A DNA stretch of 64,000 bases from Dissulfurimicrobium hydrothermale (GCF_022026155.1 NZ_CP085041.1:1520306-1584305); one strand, 5' to 3'. Counted from the first letter of the stretch, positions 33,751 through 44,177 are shown. Notes: generated by a model not told the origin, from the letters alone. Made by a program: numbers and translations.

Positions 33751-35526
33751 TCAGGCTAAGGCCTCGACTTCATCTATCATTTCATCTATTACGCCCAAGC
33801 CTTTGCGCCAGAATGCAGGGTCACGTATGTCAACCCCGAATGGCTCAAGGAGTTCGTACGGGCTCTTACTGCCGCCAGAGGCCAAGAGTTCCAGATAGCG
33901 ATCGACAAAGCCAGGAAACCCATCTTCATAAAGCGCATAGAGCGACAAGACAAGCAGCTCTCCAAATGCATAGGCGTATACATAGCCAGGCGCATGGAGA
34001 AAATGCCCTATATAAGACCACCAGAGCCCGTAATCATCGGTCAGGACAAGGCCATCCTGAAACATCTCGCGTTGGGTCTTGAGCCAAAGGGTACAAAAAT
34101 CTTCCAGAGACAGCTCACCGGCCTTCCGCCTGTGATTATGGATGGCGTCTTCAAAGCGGTTCATGGCAATCTGGCGAAAGACGGTTGCAAATATAGATTC
34201 TATCTTAGAACACACGAGGCCGAGACGTTCGTCGCGGGCCGATATCTTCTTCATCATATCTTTGAAAACCAGCATCTCGCCGAATACTGATGCAGTCTCA
34301 GCAAGCACAAGGGGTGTCCGGCTGTTAAAAAAACCAACCTGGCCAGCCAGTACCTGATGCACGCCATGGCCAAGTTCGTGCGCAACGGTCTCGACGTCCC
34401 GCAAATTTCCCGAATAATTAACAAGCACATAGGGATGTGCATCTGGTACGGTTGGGTGCGCAAACGCCCCGCCGATCTTCCCTGAAACAATAGGGGCATG
34501 TATCCATCCCTCGTCAAAAAAACGCCTTGCCAACCTCAATATATCTGAGGAAAAACGGCCGAAGGCCTCAAGTACTATATCCTTACATCCTGACCAAGAT
34601 ATCTCGCTGCGAGGCAGTGCGGCCACCGGGGCGTACCTGTCATAATCATACAGTACCTCGAGCCCAAGGAGCGAACGTTTTATTTTATAATAGCGGCTGA
34701 CCAGGTCGTAGCGGCCGATTACCGCCTCGACAAGGGCACCTACAGTCTCAGCATCTATCTCGTTGGCCAGGTTCATGGAACTTATCCAGTCGGGATATCG
34801 GCGCAGCCTGTCTTCTATCATCTTATCCGCAAGGATCGTATTAAATATGTGAACAATTACATGACATTCATCCCTAAGGCCTTCTGTAAACTCGGCTGCA
34901 GCGTCTTTACGTTTACCGCGTTCCGGCGAGTAAAGGTCGGCAAGCACCTCCTCCTGCGTGCGGCCATTCTTACCGAAACGCTTGAAGGCGAGGACCTTGT
35001 CAAAGAGCTTCGTCCAAGCAGAACGGCCTGCAGGACTGATGTCTACGAGGAGACGTTCCTCGGTTTCGGAAAGCAGATGGGGCCTGTAGCGTCTGGCCGA
35101 TTTCAGATAATGCCGATAATGTTGAAGCGTCTTGTAAGAGAGTAGGAGATCCGCCTTCTCGTCCGGGGTATTCGCCCATTCGATATCAAAGAAGACGACC
35201 TCTCTAGAGATACTGCTTGAAAACTCCGTTATCCTTTGGAGAAAGGCGCCGGCTTCCGGGTCATTTACGCGCGTTGCAAAGACAAGCTGTGCAAAGGCCT
35301 CAAGACGGGCGACGGCCACCGCAAGCCCTTCCATCTCTTTGATGGCCCCATAGAGCCCTTCAGCGGATAATTCCGCCACCTTACCTGCGTATCTTCTGGC
35401 AAGGTCAACGGCCAACGCGCCTGCCTTGTCCATGTCTTTCTTTATCCTGGGATCGCCGAGGCCGGTATAGAGGCAATCGAGGTCCCATATGACATCAGAT
35501 ACATTCAGTCCTTTTGGGCTATCCAT
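33751..35526 (-). CDS. pepF: Oligoendopeptidase F (M3 metallopeptidase)
   Basis: Cytosolic zinc endopeptidase acting on oligopeptides. About 591 residues. The active site VAHELGHGVHQVLAG holds HEXXH, with the third ligand Glu in the LVLAETASVFGEM segment. The N-terminal helical PepF domain is present. ATG at 35526 is preferred because GGAG lies seven bases upstream; a start at 35550 adds eight residues. The family is normal in length and nothing is broken. Confidence 0.93.
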   Translation of the reverse strand: MDSPKGLNVSDVIWDLDCLYTGLGDPRIKKDMDKAGALAVDLARRYAGKVAELSAEGLYGAIKEMEGLAVAVARLEAFAQLVFATRVNDPEAGAFLQRITEFSSSISREVVFFDIEWANTPDEKADLLLSYKTLQHYRHYLKSARRYRPHLLSETEERLLVDISPAGRSAWTKLFDKVLAFKRFGKNGRTQEEVLADLYSPERGKRKDAAAEFTEGLRDECHVIVHIFNTILADKMIEDRLRRYPDWISSMNLANEIDAETVGALVEAVIGRYDLVSRYYKIKRSLLGLEVLYDYDRYAPVAALPRSEISWSGCKDIVLEAFGRFSSDILRLARRFFDEGWIHAPIVSGKIGGAFAHPTVPDAHPYVLVNYSGNLRDVETVAHELGHGVHQVLAGQVGFFNSRTPLVLAETASVFGEMLVFKDMMKKISARDERLGLVCSKIESIFATVFRQIAMNRFEDAIHNHRRKAGELSLEDFCTLWLKTQREMFQDGLVLTDDYGLWWSYIGHFLHAPGYVYAYAFGELLVLSLYALYEDGFPGFVDRYLELLASGGSKSPYELLEPFGVDIRDPAFWRKGLGVIDEMIDEVEALA

Positions 35527-35597
35527 ATCAACATCTCCATCTCGAAGCATCCAGGGATCTTATGGAATAGAATGAAAAAAAGAAATAGACAGGCGGA

Positions 35598-35897
35598 CTA
35601 TAACTGACCGGTGTCCCCATGGGGAAGGAAGGCATATTTATACGCGCCGCCGCTCTCAATGCGCACCCATCCCCCTTTTGCCAAGGCCCACCACTGCCCG
35701 CCGTCAAATTTTGCAGCAAGCGCCCCATGATAAGCCATCATCCTACGCACTTCTTCTATTGTATATGGATTTTTGGCCATCCCGTTTACTCGAGCATCTT
35801 TACAGGCAACCATCAAGGCGGAGCTTAGGATGACAAAGATGATCCAAAAAAATCTAACGACCGACATGCGGTCAAGGTTCAAAAAACGATAAGACAT
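35598..35897 (-). CDS. Small putative lipoprotein of unknown function
   Basis: Up to 99 residues; the hydrophobic segment FFWIIFVILSSALMVAC ends in a plausible lipobox Cys at about residue 32. The mature part is short and aromatic, with GGQWWALAKGGWVRIESGGAYKYAFLPHGD. The start could be at 35897 or at the Met ten residues later; neither has a good ribosome site. It sits just upstream of pepF on the same strand. No family recognised. Confidence 0.55.
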   Translation of the reverse strand: MSYRFLNLDRMSVVRFFWIIFVILSSALMVACKDARVNGMAKNPYTIEEVRRMMAYHGALAAKFDGGQWWALAKGGWVRIESGGAYKYAFLPHGDTGQL

Positions 35898-36036
35898 GGA
35901 GGTCTATTTAAAGGATTGATGGCCATAAGTCAAGAAAAAAATCCCTTTTCACAGGCTATTCCCATTCCCATACGCCGCTAGCCAGATAGGACTCAACCTG
36001 AATGGAATCTCAGACACATGAGAGTGAGGATACCAA

Positions 36037-36048
36037 ATCAGGCCTGAT
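36037..36048. promoter_or_regulatory. 12-base palindrome upstream of the chemoreceptor operon
   Basis: ATCAGGCCTGAT is perfectly self-complementary. It lies in the 339-base gap between the small lipoprotein and the chemoreceptor, about 45 bases before the G-run. It could be an operator, or chance. The gap also holds the poly-G tract and an AT-rich promoter-like stretch (36108-36236), and no gene that I see. Confidence 0.3.
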
Positions 36049-36093
36049 GATTTGTAATAAATTGAGAAAAAGGGTTTTCAGCCAAGTTGACAT

Positions 36094-36107
36094 GGGGGGG
36101 GGGGGGG
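36094..36107 (+). repeat. Homopolymeric G tract (14 G)
   Basis: Fourteen consecutive G, followed at once by a very AT-rich stretch, located 129 bases before the chemoreceptor start codon. Tracts of this length are prone to slipped-strand changes in length; intergenic ones can alter promoter spacing or transcription factor access. It is by far the longest G run in the window. The exact length could be a sequencing artefact. Confidence 0.9.
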
Positions 36108-36236
36108 TAAGTATATTAATTTATCTTTTTATTTATTTTTTATTAATTTCAATGCTAATTTTGTTGTAAAATGATCAATAATACCAAGCTTCAGACCCTA
36201 TCAGACGGGTTTGATTCAATATCAAGGAGAGGACTC

Positions 36237-38180
36237 ATGAAACAACACATCCGTTCCGTCTATTCCATCCGCTTCCTTATCCCGGCCCTGGTTGCAATAA
36301 TGTTCATTGCAACCATTGTCACCATATCTGTCAATTTTCTGCTTATATCCCTGCACGAAACAGACGCTGCTGCTATAAACATGGCCGGCAGGGAGCGTAT
36401 GCTGAGCCAGAAAATGACCAAGGATGCCGCTCTTATTGTAAAGAACGACTCAGAAGAACAAAAGGGGCGGCTCATTGATGACCTGAAAGAGGCGTCAACA
36501 CTCTTTGATAACTCCCTTAAGGCGTTAAAGGACGGCGGTAAGGATTCAGGGCTTTCACCAGCTACAAACGAGAGACTTGTCTCTGAATTAAATAAACTCG
36601 AAGACATCTGGAGGCCTTTTTATTCAAACGTAAAGGGCATTATGGAGGCGAAAAAAGGCTCGCAAGAGGTGGAAAGCGGGCTTAAATATTTAAATGAGCA
36701 CAACCTTGAGCTTTTGAATCAGGCGGATGCCGTCACCAAGGCCCTCGAAGACCTCTCTCACCTCAAAGATACCTACGCCAAGATATTCCAATACATCACG
36801 CTGGCAGGCGGTGTCTGTTTCATAATCATCGTCAGCTTCTTTACAAAGAGACTCATCATAACCCCGCTTGAGAGGGCCCTGGGCGCCATCAGAGAGGCTG
36901 GATATGGGAGATTTGAAAGGGTGCTTCCTCCGGTCGGGCCACGTGAGGTAAGGGAACTGTGTACGGCCTTCGACTCCCTTTCTTCAGGCATGATAGGGCA
37001 GTTTTCCACGTTGAATGCACAGAACTCCGTCATAGAGAAGGTCAAGGGGTCCATAAAGGCATCAAACAACAACATCTTGAAATACGGCGATGAGATAGAG
37101 GCAATAGCCGAGGATGTGGCCTCAGCCGCCACCCAATCCATGGAGAACCTCGACACAGTGGCCACGGCCACAAAGGACATGTCCACCGCCACAAACGAGA
37201 TCGCCCGCAGCGTCGCTGTCACGGCTCAAAAAACCAACGACGCCCAGTCGCAGACTGCTGCGGCGGCAAAATCTATAGGAAGGCTCTCAGAGAGTTCAGA
37301 AAAGATAGGCGCCATCATACAGGTGATAAACAACATCGCATCCCAGACCAACCTTCTTGCACTCAACGCCACCATAGAGGCAGCCCGTGCCGGCGAGGCG
37401 GGCAAGGGCTTTGCCGTAGTAGCCAACGAGGTCAAGGAGCTTGCCAAGCAGACAGCGGGCGCCACTGAAGAGATCACCCATATGATCCATGCCATTCAAT
37501 CAGACACCACAGAGGCCGTAAAGGCGGTAGAGGAGATCACTCAGGCCGTATCAGAGGTAAATGACCTTGCAAACACCATTGCAAGCGCCACTGAGGAGCA
37601 GACAGCGACCGTCTCCGAGATCACGCGCAATATAGACCAAGCCGCCGAGGGCGCAAGGCGTGTGAAGACGCAGGCGGATACTTTGCTTGAGCATACATCC
37701 AATTTTGCGTATATCCGCAGGGCGTTGGGGCTCGGCGAGGACGCCATGGCCGCAGTGGTATCGGATATCACCATCCTCATGGCCCAGGTCTCGGTCAATA
37801 CAGAGATCATGGACCGCCTGCTCGAATATACGCCCGACGTCTCCAGGGTCAAGAACATCATATGCCAACATATGCAATGGAAGGAAAAGGTGATAGGGGG
37901 TATTGTCGAAAATGTCCCGCCTGAGGTCGAGACAGACCCGCACCGCTGCGGCCTTGGAAGGTTTTTAGAGGTCTATCAGCCAGATTCCCCGGCCATAAAG
38001 GAGCTGATTTCAAGGCTTATACCGGTACATGAAAGGCTTCACAGGTCAGCGATAGAGGTACAAAAACGCATCGCCTCAGGGCAGATCGACTCGCTGATGG
38101 AGTATTTTGAAACTGAGGCTGACCCGCTTTTTAAACAGACGATGGAGTTGTTATATCAGTGGATGGCCCTTGCAAAATGA
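36237..38180 (+). CDS. Methyl-accepting chemotaxis protein with PilJ-like sensor and CZB domain
   Basis: Membrane chemoreceptor of 647 residues. Order: TM1 (about residues 12-36), a periplasmic PilJ/NarX-type helical bundle with [20 protein letters not shown]2 (about 185-207), HAMP, the cytoplasmic coiled coil with the hairpin tip [39 protein letters not shown], and a C-terminal chemoreceptor zinc-binding (CZB) domain: [15 protein letters not shown] and PVHERLH supply the His/Cys/His/His set. Start at 36237 with AAGGAGAGG in front; an upstream ATG at 36171 lacks one. No che genes are nearby. It is coupled by ATGA to a hybrid kinase and may signal into it. Confidence 0.93.
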   Translation: MKQHIRSVYSIRFLIPALVAIMFIATIVTISVNFLLISLHETDAAAINMAGRERMLSQKMTKDAALIVKNDSEEQKGRLIDDLKEASTLFDNSLKALKDGGKDSGLSPATNERLVSELNKLEDIWRPFYSNVKGIMEAKKGSQEVESGLKYLNEHNLELLNQADAVTKALEDLSHLKDTYAKIFQYITLAGGVCFIIIVSFFTKRLIITPLERALGAIREAGYGRFERVLPPVGPREVRELCTAFDSLSSGMIGQFSTLNAQNSVIEKVKGSIKASNNNILKYGDEIEAIAEDVASAATQSMENLDTVATATKDMSTATNEIARSVAVTAQKTNDAQSQTAAAAKSIGRLSESSEKIGAIIQVINNIASQTNLLALNATIEAARAGEAGKGFAVVANEVKELAKQTAGATEEITHMIHAIQSDTTEAVKAVEEITQAVSEVNDLANTIASATEEQTATVSEITRNIDQAAEGARRVKTQADTLLEHTSNFAYIRRALGLGEDAMAAVVSDITILMAQVSVNTEIMDRLLEYTPDVSRVKNIICQHMQWKEKVIGGIVENVPPEVETDPHRCGLGRFLEVYQPDSPAIKELISRLIPVHERLHRSAIEVQKRIASGQIDSLMEYFETEADPLFKQTMELLYQWMALAK

Positions 38181-40081
38181 GAGAAATCCTTGACAGTATC
38201 GCCGATTGCATCCTGATAATTGATAAAGACTTTAACATCGTCTTTGCCAACAAGGCGATCCTTGATCTTTGCGGATTAGAAAAAGACGAGGTGATCGGAG
38301 AGAAATGTTACGTCTTTGACCACAGGTGCAACATGCCATGTTCCCCGGCTTTAAAGGGTTCATGCCGTGCAACATGCCCCCTCACCGAGATATTCAAATC
38401 CGGAAAGCCTGCTGTATCCCTGACCCACCGGCACGTCATGCCTGACGGCATGGAGCTGTTGTTCGATATCACCGCCTCCCCTATAAGAGATGAAAAAGGA
38501 GATATCCAGGTCATTGAAGTGATGAGGGATGTGACTGAGCGCAAGAAGACAGAGGAGCTGTTTCAAAACCTGCTTCAGGTGATTGATGAAGGGTTTATCA
38601 TTATAGACCGTGATTTTAAAATCATATATGCAAACAAGGCCTATACCGATGCCTGCAAGAGGCCAACTGAAGATATATTGGGCAGACACTGTTACGCCAT
38701 ATCCCATCAATTCAGCAAACCCTGTTATGAATATGGGGCAGAACACCCATGCACTGTAAAAGATGTATTTGACACAGGAGAACCATCCAGGGCGCTGCAT
38801 ACCCATTATGATAAAGAAGGAAGACCTATTTATGTAGAAACAAAGGCGTATCCCCTGTTTAAAGACAAAGACGGCAAGGCTGCCCTGGCGATCGAGATAA
38901 TAATTAACATCACCGAAAAGATCCGTCTCGAAAAGCAGCTCCTTCACGCCCAGAAGATGGAGACAGTGGGTACCCTGGCAGGCGGCGTAGCCCATGACTT
39001 TAACAACATCCTTACGGCGATCATCGGCTATGGCCAGGTGGCCTTGATGAAGATGCCAAAGGACGACCCGAACCGGAAATACATCGAAAGCATGCTTGAG
39101 GCCTCTGACAGGGCGGCCAATCTTACTGGAAGCCTCCTGGCCTTCAGCAGAAAGGGCATAAGCGACAAGAGGCCCGTAGAGCTTAATGCAGTGATAAAGG
39201 ATGTGGGAAAGCTGCTCAGAAGGGTTATCGGGGAGGACGTGGAGCTCAAGACGGTGTACGGAGGGGATGATGTCACGGTCCTTGCCGACAGAAACCAGCT
39301 CGAACAGGTGCTCATGAACCTTGCCGTAAACGCCAGGGACGCCATGCCCGATGGCGGGACGTTCACCATTACAACGGCAAAGACAACGATCGACGAGGGG
39401 TTCGTAAAGGCCCACGGCTACGGAAGACCTGGAACCTATGCCCTCATCACCGTAAGCGATACCGGCATAGGCATGGATGAGGAGACACTGGGGCACATCT
39501 TTGAGCCCTTCTTTACCACAAAGGAGGTGGGTAAGGGCACGGGGCTTGGGCTTTCCGTGGTCTATGGTATAGTAAAGCAGCACGATGGGTTTATAAACTG
39601 TTACAGTGAACCAGGAAATGGGACTACGTTCAGGATATACCTGCCGGCCATCCAACCCGGCGCCATAGATGCGCCGCACGAGGAGACCCAGGCTGTAGGC
39701 GCCGCTTCCCTACAGGGGACCGAGACCATACTCCTCGCGGAGGACGACGACGGCGTGAGGGGGTTTACGAAGACCGTGCTCACCGATGCAGGCTACAAGG
39801 TCATAGAGGCGGTGGACGGGGAGGATGCAGTGAGGAAGTTTATGGAAAATAAAGACGCGATCCGTCTGCTCATCTTTGACCTTATCATGCCCAAGAAGAC
39901 AGGCAATGAGGCCTACAACGAGATAAAGGGGCTTGCGCCGCAGATAAAGGCCATTTTTGTTACAGGGTACTCGCCTGAGCTGGCAGGCCGTAAGACCTCG
40001 CCCGGAGAAGGCGTGCCTGTGGTATATAAACCCATCTCGCCCAAGGACCTGCTGAGGGAGGTGAGGGGGGTGTTGGGGTAG
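38177..40081 (+). CDS. Hybrid histidine kinase with two Cys/His-rich PAS domains
   Basis: A 634-residue cytosolic hybrid kinase. PAS1 (about 1-120) and PAS2 (about 128-248) each carry the same insert: C44-Y-x3-H49-x5-C55 then C67-P, and C172-Y-x3-H177-x5-C183 then C192. Next come the phosphoacceptor [20 protein letters not shown] (His273), HATPase with [14 protein letters not shown] and DTGIGMDEE, and a receiver ([23 protein letters not shown]). The paired Cys/His motif suggests metal, heme or redox sensing, which is inferred. The ATG at 38177 overlaps the chemoreceptor TGA, giving direct translational coupling. Confidence 0.92.
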   Translation: MREILDSIADCILIIDKDFNIVFANKAILDLCGLEKDEVIGEKCYVFDHRCNMPCSPALKGSCRATCPLTEIFKSGKPAVSLTHRHVMPDGMELLFDITASPIRDEKGDIQVIEVMRDVTERKKTEELFQNLLQVIDEGFIIIDRDFKIIYANKAYTDACKRPTEDILGRHCYAISHQFSKPCYEYGAEHPCTVKDVFDTGEPSRALHTHYDKEGRPIYVETKAYPLFKDKDGKAALAIEIIINITEKIRLEKQLLHAQKMETVGTLAGGVAHDFNNILTAIIGYGQVALMKMPKDDPNRKYIESMLEASDRAANLTGSLLAFSRKGISDKRPVELNAVIKDVGKLLRRVIGEDVELKTVYGGDDVTVLADRNQLEQVLMNLAVNARDAMPDGGTFTITTAKTTIDEGFVKAHGYGRPGTYALITVSDTGIGMDEETLGHIFEPFFTTKEVGKGTGLGLSVVYGIVKQHDGFINCYSEPGNGTTFRIYLPAIQPGAIDAPHEETQAVGAASLQGTETILLAEDDDGVRGFTKTVLTDAGYKVIEAVDGEDAVRKFMENKDAIRLLIFDLIMPKKTGNEAYNEIKGLAPQIKAIFVTGYSPELAGRKTSPGEGVPVVYKPISPKDLLREVRGVLG

Positions 40082-40086
40082 AAGGG

Positions 40087-40575
40087 ATGTTGAAATTAAG
40101 ATACGACATGAGGCTTGGACCCCGCAATATCAAATATGTCTTATCTATACTGACGTCTTCGTTATGGATGATAATTGGATCATCTGGAAGCGCCTGTGCG
40201 TTTCAGGCGCACGGCTCTCCAGAAGGACTCTATGCCCATCAATTCGCTCACATACTGTATGCATCCTCGGTGACATGGCTGGGCTATAGGATTAAAAGGA
40301 GCGGACTCATGAAAAACAGGCCGTGGAGACTTATATCCATCAGTATGTTTATCCTTGCCTGGTGGAACATATGGGCGTTTTGCGGCCACATCATTGAATA
40401 TATGCTTCCATCGGGGCATTTGGGGCCTATACCGGGTACAGACAGGCCTGGGATCTTAGTGGCATCATGGCTGGATATAGCCTATTACATACTTAAATTC
40501 GACAATCTCATCTCCGTCCCCGCCCTGTGGCTTATCTATATGGCGCTTGCAGAAATGAAAAAGACTGTCAAATGA
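40087..40575 (+). CDS. Four-helix membrane protein paired with a histidine kinase
   Basis: A 162-residue integral membrane protein with about four hydrophobic segments (near residues 17-40, 50-66, 80-100 and 120-155). Histidines lie at or near membrane edges (HGS, YAHQFAHIL, CGHII, SGHLG), which could bind heme or metal, although this is speculative. The gene begins 5 bases after the hybrid kinase and its TGA overlaps the ATG of the next kinase. It is probably an input module for that kinase. No family recognised. Confidence 0.7.
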   Translation: MLKLRYDMRLGPRNIKYVLSILTSSLWMIIGSSGSACAFQAHGSPEGLYAHQFAHILYASSVTWLGYRIKRSGLMKNRPWRLISISMFILAWWNIWAFCGHIIEYMLPSGHLGPIPGTDRPGILVASWLDIAYYILKFDNLISVPALWLIYMALAEMKKTVK

Positions 40576-41669
40576 CATATCTATCACTCTATCCCATCGT
40601 GGCCGTTGATATGCTTGGCTGCCTGGCCATGATAGCCATTGCGACAAGATGTCTTGCGCTGGCCTATGCAATATACCGCTCAGATACCGACAACGCCCTT
40701 TCAAACTATCTCCTACTCCTAATAGCGGCCATATTTATCTTTTCCATCTCGAGATCACTCGGCCATATTGTAAAATACATCCTACACCTTTTCGGCTATA
40801 TCTCAGTCTGGGAAAAGATATCTCCTGTCAGCGGGTCTATCAACACCATAACTTTCGTCATAATAGCCTCCGTCACTGTATTTTTTGATCGGGTCCAGGC
40901 CGTAATGGACAAGATGTTGCATGACAGAATCAGCATAGAAAAGACGAGTAAAGAGCTGCTGCAACTAAATAGAGAGGTTGAGATGATAGTCTCGGAACGG
41001 ACCCAGGCCGAGATGGCGCTAAGAATGGCCCACGAGGCGAGGAACCCGGTCATGATCATCGGCGGACTCGCTAGAAAGGTCTTGAAAAAGATGCCGACAG
41101 AAGACCTGGAGCGGCCGTTGATGGAGATGATAATGGTACAGGCCCAAAGGCTTGAAGAGATGATATTGAGGTTTGAAGAGGCAATCTCTAGGACAAAAAA
41201 ATACTTTTCCCCACAGGAATTAAACGCCATAGTGGAGGAAACCATCGAATTTGTAAGACCCGAGGCCGAACAAAAAGATATAGTCCTATTTTTTGACAGA
41301 TGCCCTGTAAACCTCTCCTTCCAGGGAAACAAATACCTGATAAAAGTGGCCATTGCTCACATTATAAGAAATGCCATAGAAGTATGCGGCCCTGGGAATT
41401 CTATCGAGATAACCACTGATCTGGCCGGGAAGACAGTGTCTGTCACAATAAAAGACAATGGTCCAGGCATACCCGATGAAATCAAACCGCATATCTTTGA
41501 ACCGTTCTACAAGACACACCACGGCGAAACAGGTTTAGGTCTTCCATATGTAAAGCAAATCATTGATGAACACAAAGGTGAAATACGGATTACAAGCGCC
41601 AAGGGGAAAGGGACTACGGTCGAGATACGTATCCCGACGCACATATCGGAGATGACGAATAAGGCTTAA
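40572..41669 (+). CDS. Membrane-bound sensor histidine kinase
   Basis: A 365-residue kinase. Three or four N-terminal hydrophobic segments (about residues 5-110) resemble in style the preceding membrane protein. A coiled coil follows, then a phosphoacceptor RMAHEARNPVMIIGGLARKV and a HATPase with AHIIRNAIEVCG, DNGPGIPDEI and GLGLPYVKQII. There is no receiver domain and no cognate regulator nearby; phosphotransfer to the receiver of the upstream hybrid kinase is possible. The ATG at 40572 overlaps the previous stop (ATGA). Confidence 0.9.
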   Translation: MTYLSLYPIVAVDMLGCLAMIAIATRCLALAYAIYRSDTDNALSNYLLLLIAAIFIFSISRSLGHIVKYILHLFGYISVWEKISPVSGSINTITFVIIASVTVFFDRVQAVMDKMLHDRISIEKTSKELLQLNREVEMIVSERTQAEMALRMAHEARNPVMIIGGLARKVLKKMPTEDLERPLMEMIMVQAQRLEEMILRFEEAISRTKKYFSPQELNAIVEETIEFVRPEAEQKDIVLFFDRCPVNLSFQGNKYLIKVAIAHIIRNAIEVCGPGNSIEITTDLAGKTVSVTIKDNGPGIPDEIKPHIFEPFYKTHHGETGLGLPYVKQIIDEHKGEIRITSAKGKGTTVEIRIPTHISEMTNKA

Positions 41670-41761
41670 GTTTCTATATTATCTACTTGATTTTACCAGT
41701 CTAGTTTGGCATCTTATAACCATGTAACTTAACCTGAGATGGGACTCTACAAGGGGTAAAG

Positions 41762-43423
41762 ATGAGAAGTGACCAAATGAAAAAAGGCGTGGAGAGGGCC
41801 CCACACCGCTCCCTTTTTAAGGCTATGGGCTATATAAACGATGAACTGAGCCGCCCGCTTATCGGCATAGCAAACTCATTTAACGAGATCATCCCAGGCC
41901 ACATCCACCTCAGGCAGATAGTCGAGGCGGTCAAGGCAGGCATCCGCATGGCAGGCGGGACACCCATTGAATTCGGGTGCATAGGGGTCTGTGACGGCAT
42001 AGCCATGAATCACCCTGGTATGCGATATTCCCTTGCCAGCAGGGAGCTCATCGCCGATTCGGTCGAGGTCATGGCCCAGGCGCACCCATTCGACGGCCTT
42101 GTGCTGGTCCCAAGCTGCGACAAAATCACCCCCGGAATGCTTATGGCCATGCTGCGCCTCAACATCCCTGCTATAGCCATAAGCGGCGGTCCCATGCTGA
42201 CAGGCGAATGGAGAGGACGCAAGGTCAATCTTATAACAGTGTTTGAAGGGATCGGCCAGACAAAGGCCGGCAAGATGACGGAGACGGAGATCTCTGAGCT
42301 CGAAGATGAGGCCTGTCCAACCTGTGGTTCCTGTGCAGGGATGTTTACTGCCAACTCCATGAACTGCCTAACAGAGGCCCTCGGACTTGCACTTCCAGGA
42401 AACGGAACCATACCGGCGGTGGCTGCGGCCCGCATAAGGCTTGCAAAAGAAACCGGGATGCAGATCGTACGCCTGATCGAAAAAGACCTGAAGCCAAGGG
42501 ATATCGCGACGCCTGCTGCGTTTAAAAATGCTATTGCCGTTGACATGGCCCTTGGCTGCTCCACAAATACGGTCCTCCACGTCCCGGCAATCGCACACGA
42601 AGCTGAGATCGATCTCCCACTCTCAATCTTCAACGAAATAAGCCTCAAATCCGTTCATATCTGCAGCCTCATACCGTCAGGCCCTCACAGCCTTAAAGAC
42701 CTCCACCTTGCAGGCGGCGTCCAGGCCGTTATAAAAGAACTGACGACGCTTTCGTTAATAGATATCAAGGCGTTGACAGTTACCGGCAAGACAGTAGGGG
42801 AAAATATAAGAGATGTATACGTGAAAGATAGAGACGTCATAAGACCTGCATCAGATCCATATCATAAAGAAGGAGGGATTGCCATACTTTACGGCAGTCT
42901 CTCGCCGAATGGTTCGGTGGTAAAGCAGTCCGCCGTAGCGCCTGAGATGCTGAGACACGAAGGCCCTGCACGGGTCTTTGAATCTGAAGAAGATGCATAT
43001 GGCGCGATACTCGGCGGGAAAATAAGGCCTGGGGACGTGATCGTGATACGTTACGAAGGCCCTAAGGGTGGACCTGGCATGAGGGAAATGCTCTCTCCAA
43101 CTGCAGCAATAATCGGTATGGGTCTAGGCAAGGATGTGGCCCTCATCACAGATGGAAGGTTTTCAGGCGGAACCCAAGGTGCGGCCATCGGCCATGTCTC
43201 GCCTGAGGCCGCGGAGGGTGGCGCAATAGGACTTGTCAGAGATGGTGACATCATCAAGATAGACATACCGGCAAAAAGGCTCGATCTGCTTGTAGATGAA
43301 AAGGAGCTCGAAGAGAGACGCAAGACCTTCAAGCCCATAGGACCAAAGGTCACAATGGGATATCTTGCAAGATATGCTGAACAGGTCACAAGCGGTGCAA
43401 CAGGCGCGATACTCAAAAAATAA
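41762..43423 (+). CDS. ilvD: Dihydroxy-acid dehydratase
   Basis: Iron-sulfur dehydratase of valine, isoleucine and pantothenate synthesis. 553 residues. Cluster ligands are in [10 protein letters not shown] and in [24 protein letters not shown]; the catalytic-domain segment [21 protein letters not shown] is near the C-terminus. AAGGGGTAAAG precedes the ATG. The other ilv genes are not adjacent. A DsrE-like gene follows after 16 bases, probably in the same transcript. Confidence 0.96.
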   Translation: MRSDQMKKGVERAPHRSLFKAMGYINDELSRPLIGIANSFNEIIPGHIHLRQIVEAVKAGIRMAGGTPIEFGCIGVCDGIAMNHPGMRYSLASRELIADSVEVMAQAHPFDGLVLVPSCDKITPGMLMAMLRLNIPAIAISGGPMLTGEWRGRKVNLITVFEGIGQTKAGKMTETEISELEDEACPTCGSCAGMFTANSMNCLTEALGLALPGNGTIPAVAAARIRLAKETGMQIVRLIEKDLKPRDIATPAAFKNAIAVDMALGCSTNTVLHVPAIAHEAEIDLPLSIFNEISLKSVHICSLIPSGPHSLKDLHLAGGVQAVIKELTTLSLIDIKALTVTGKTVGENIRDVYVKDRDVIRPASDPYHKEGGIAILYGSLSPNGSVVKQSAVAPEMLRHEGPARVFESEEDAYGAILGGKIRPGDVIVIRYEGPKGGPGMREMLSPTAAIIGMGLGKDVALITDGRFSGGTQGAAIGHVSPEAAEGGAIGLVRDGDIIKIDIPAKRLDLLVDEKELEERRKTFKPIGPKVTMGYLARYAEQVTSGATGAILKK

Positions 43424-43439
43424 ATAATCGGAGGTACAG

Positions 43440-43790
43440 ATGCCTAATAAACTTAAACTTCTGATACATGTTGCCCAGGCCGATAAATGGGACACTGCCG
43501 CAGGAAACGCCATAAATTTTTTAAAAACCAAACAAACGGGAGAGGAACTCAGGGTTAGGATGATTGCAAATGCAGACGCCGTAACAAGATGCACACAATG
43601 CGATAGGCCCCTTTTTGACGTATTAAAACAGATCGTCCTGGAAGGCGGTGAGATATACCTGTGCGAAAATGCACTCAGGAATTTTGGGATCCATGTCTCC
43701 AGACTCCCCGAGATATTCAAGACCGTGCCGGCTGGCATTAGGGCGTTGGTCGAACTCCAGAACGACGGTTGGCGCTATGTAAGGCCGTAA
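43440..43790 (+). CDS. DsrE/DsrF-like family protein
   Basis: A 116-residue DsrE-like fold protein of the kind linked to sulfur relay or persulfide handling. Start region KLKLLIHVAQADKWDTAAGNAINFL, central NADAVTRCTQCDRPLFDVLKQ and LCENALRNFGI, where a Cys after the glycine-rich strand is the usual active residue in the family. A good CGGAGG ribosome site lies ahead of the ATG. It is next to ilvD; sulfur transfer for its cluster is conceivable but not shown. Confidence 0.82.
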   Translation: MPNKLKLLIHVAQADKWDTAAGNAINFLKTKQTGEELRVRMIANADAVTRCTQCDRPLFDVLKQIVLEGGEIYLCENALRNFGIHVSRLPEIFKTVPAGIRALVELQNDGWRYVRP

Positions 43791-43829
43791 AGCCGTAAAA
43801 ATGTTGAGGGATTCAGTTGGGTCTAGATT

Positions 43830-44177
43830 TCAATGACCAGATAGTGTCTGACCTCTCTTATTCGATCTATCCGAGCTGGTTCGAACCCGCCATGTTAGGT
43901 GCCAAAACCTGTAATAATCGGATGCAACTATATCACAAGGCGATATGCCCACCTTCTGACAGAGGCGACATAGATTTTCTTTGTTTCTACAGATTACGTG
44001 AAAGGCGCACCATCTCTTTGAGCTGAAATTTTCATGTATGGCAATATGACCTTGTTCGGCCCATGAGATTGCGTGCAATATCTCGTCAAGCCTGAAAAAA
44101 CGGATACCCAATTCTTCTGTTGTAGCCCCTAAAATATCCACCAAATCCGAAAAGGGGTCGCCTTTGCGCCTCACCAC
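43830..44177 (-). CDS. Doubtful small reading frame in a 492-base gap
   Basis: The gap between the DsrE-like gene and hisB (43791-44282) has no clear gene. The best candidate is this 115-codon minus-strand frame starting with GTG. Its first half (DPFSDLVDILGATTEELGIRFFRLDEILHAISWAEQ) looks like normal protein, and its second half contains CRNKENLCRLCQKVG; the C-terminus looks non-coding. It may be a remnant of an inactivated gene. There is no good ribosome site and I recognise no family. Confidence 0.25.
   Translation of the reverse strand: MVRRKGDPFSDLVDILGATTEELGIRFFRLDEILHAISWAEQGHIAIHENFSSKRWCAFHVICRNKENLCRLCQKVGISPCDIVASDYYRFWHLTWRVRTSSDRSNKRGQTLSGH

Noticed and set aside
38360-39679. 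439-codon open frame on the minus strand inside the hybrid kinase gene
   Set aside because: It is antisense to a kinase with all motifs intact; its translation has no recognisable domain and the openness follows from codon bias.
43860-43905. Possible tRNA: GGTTCGAACCC resembles a T-loop
   Set aside because: The T-stem does not pair on either strand and no acceptor or anticodon arms can be drawn.
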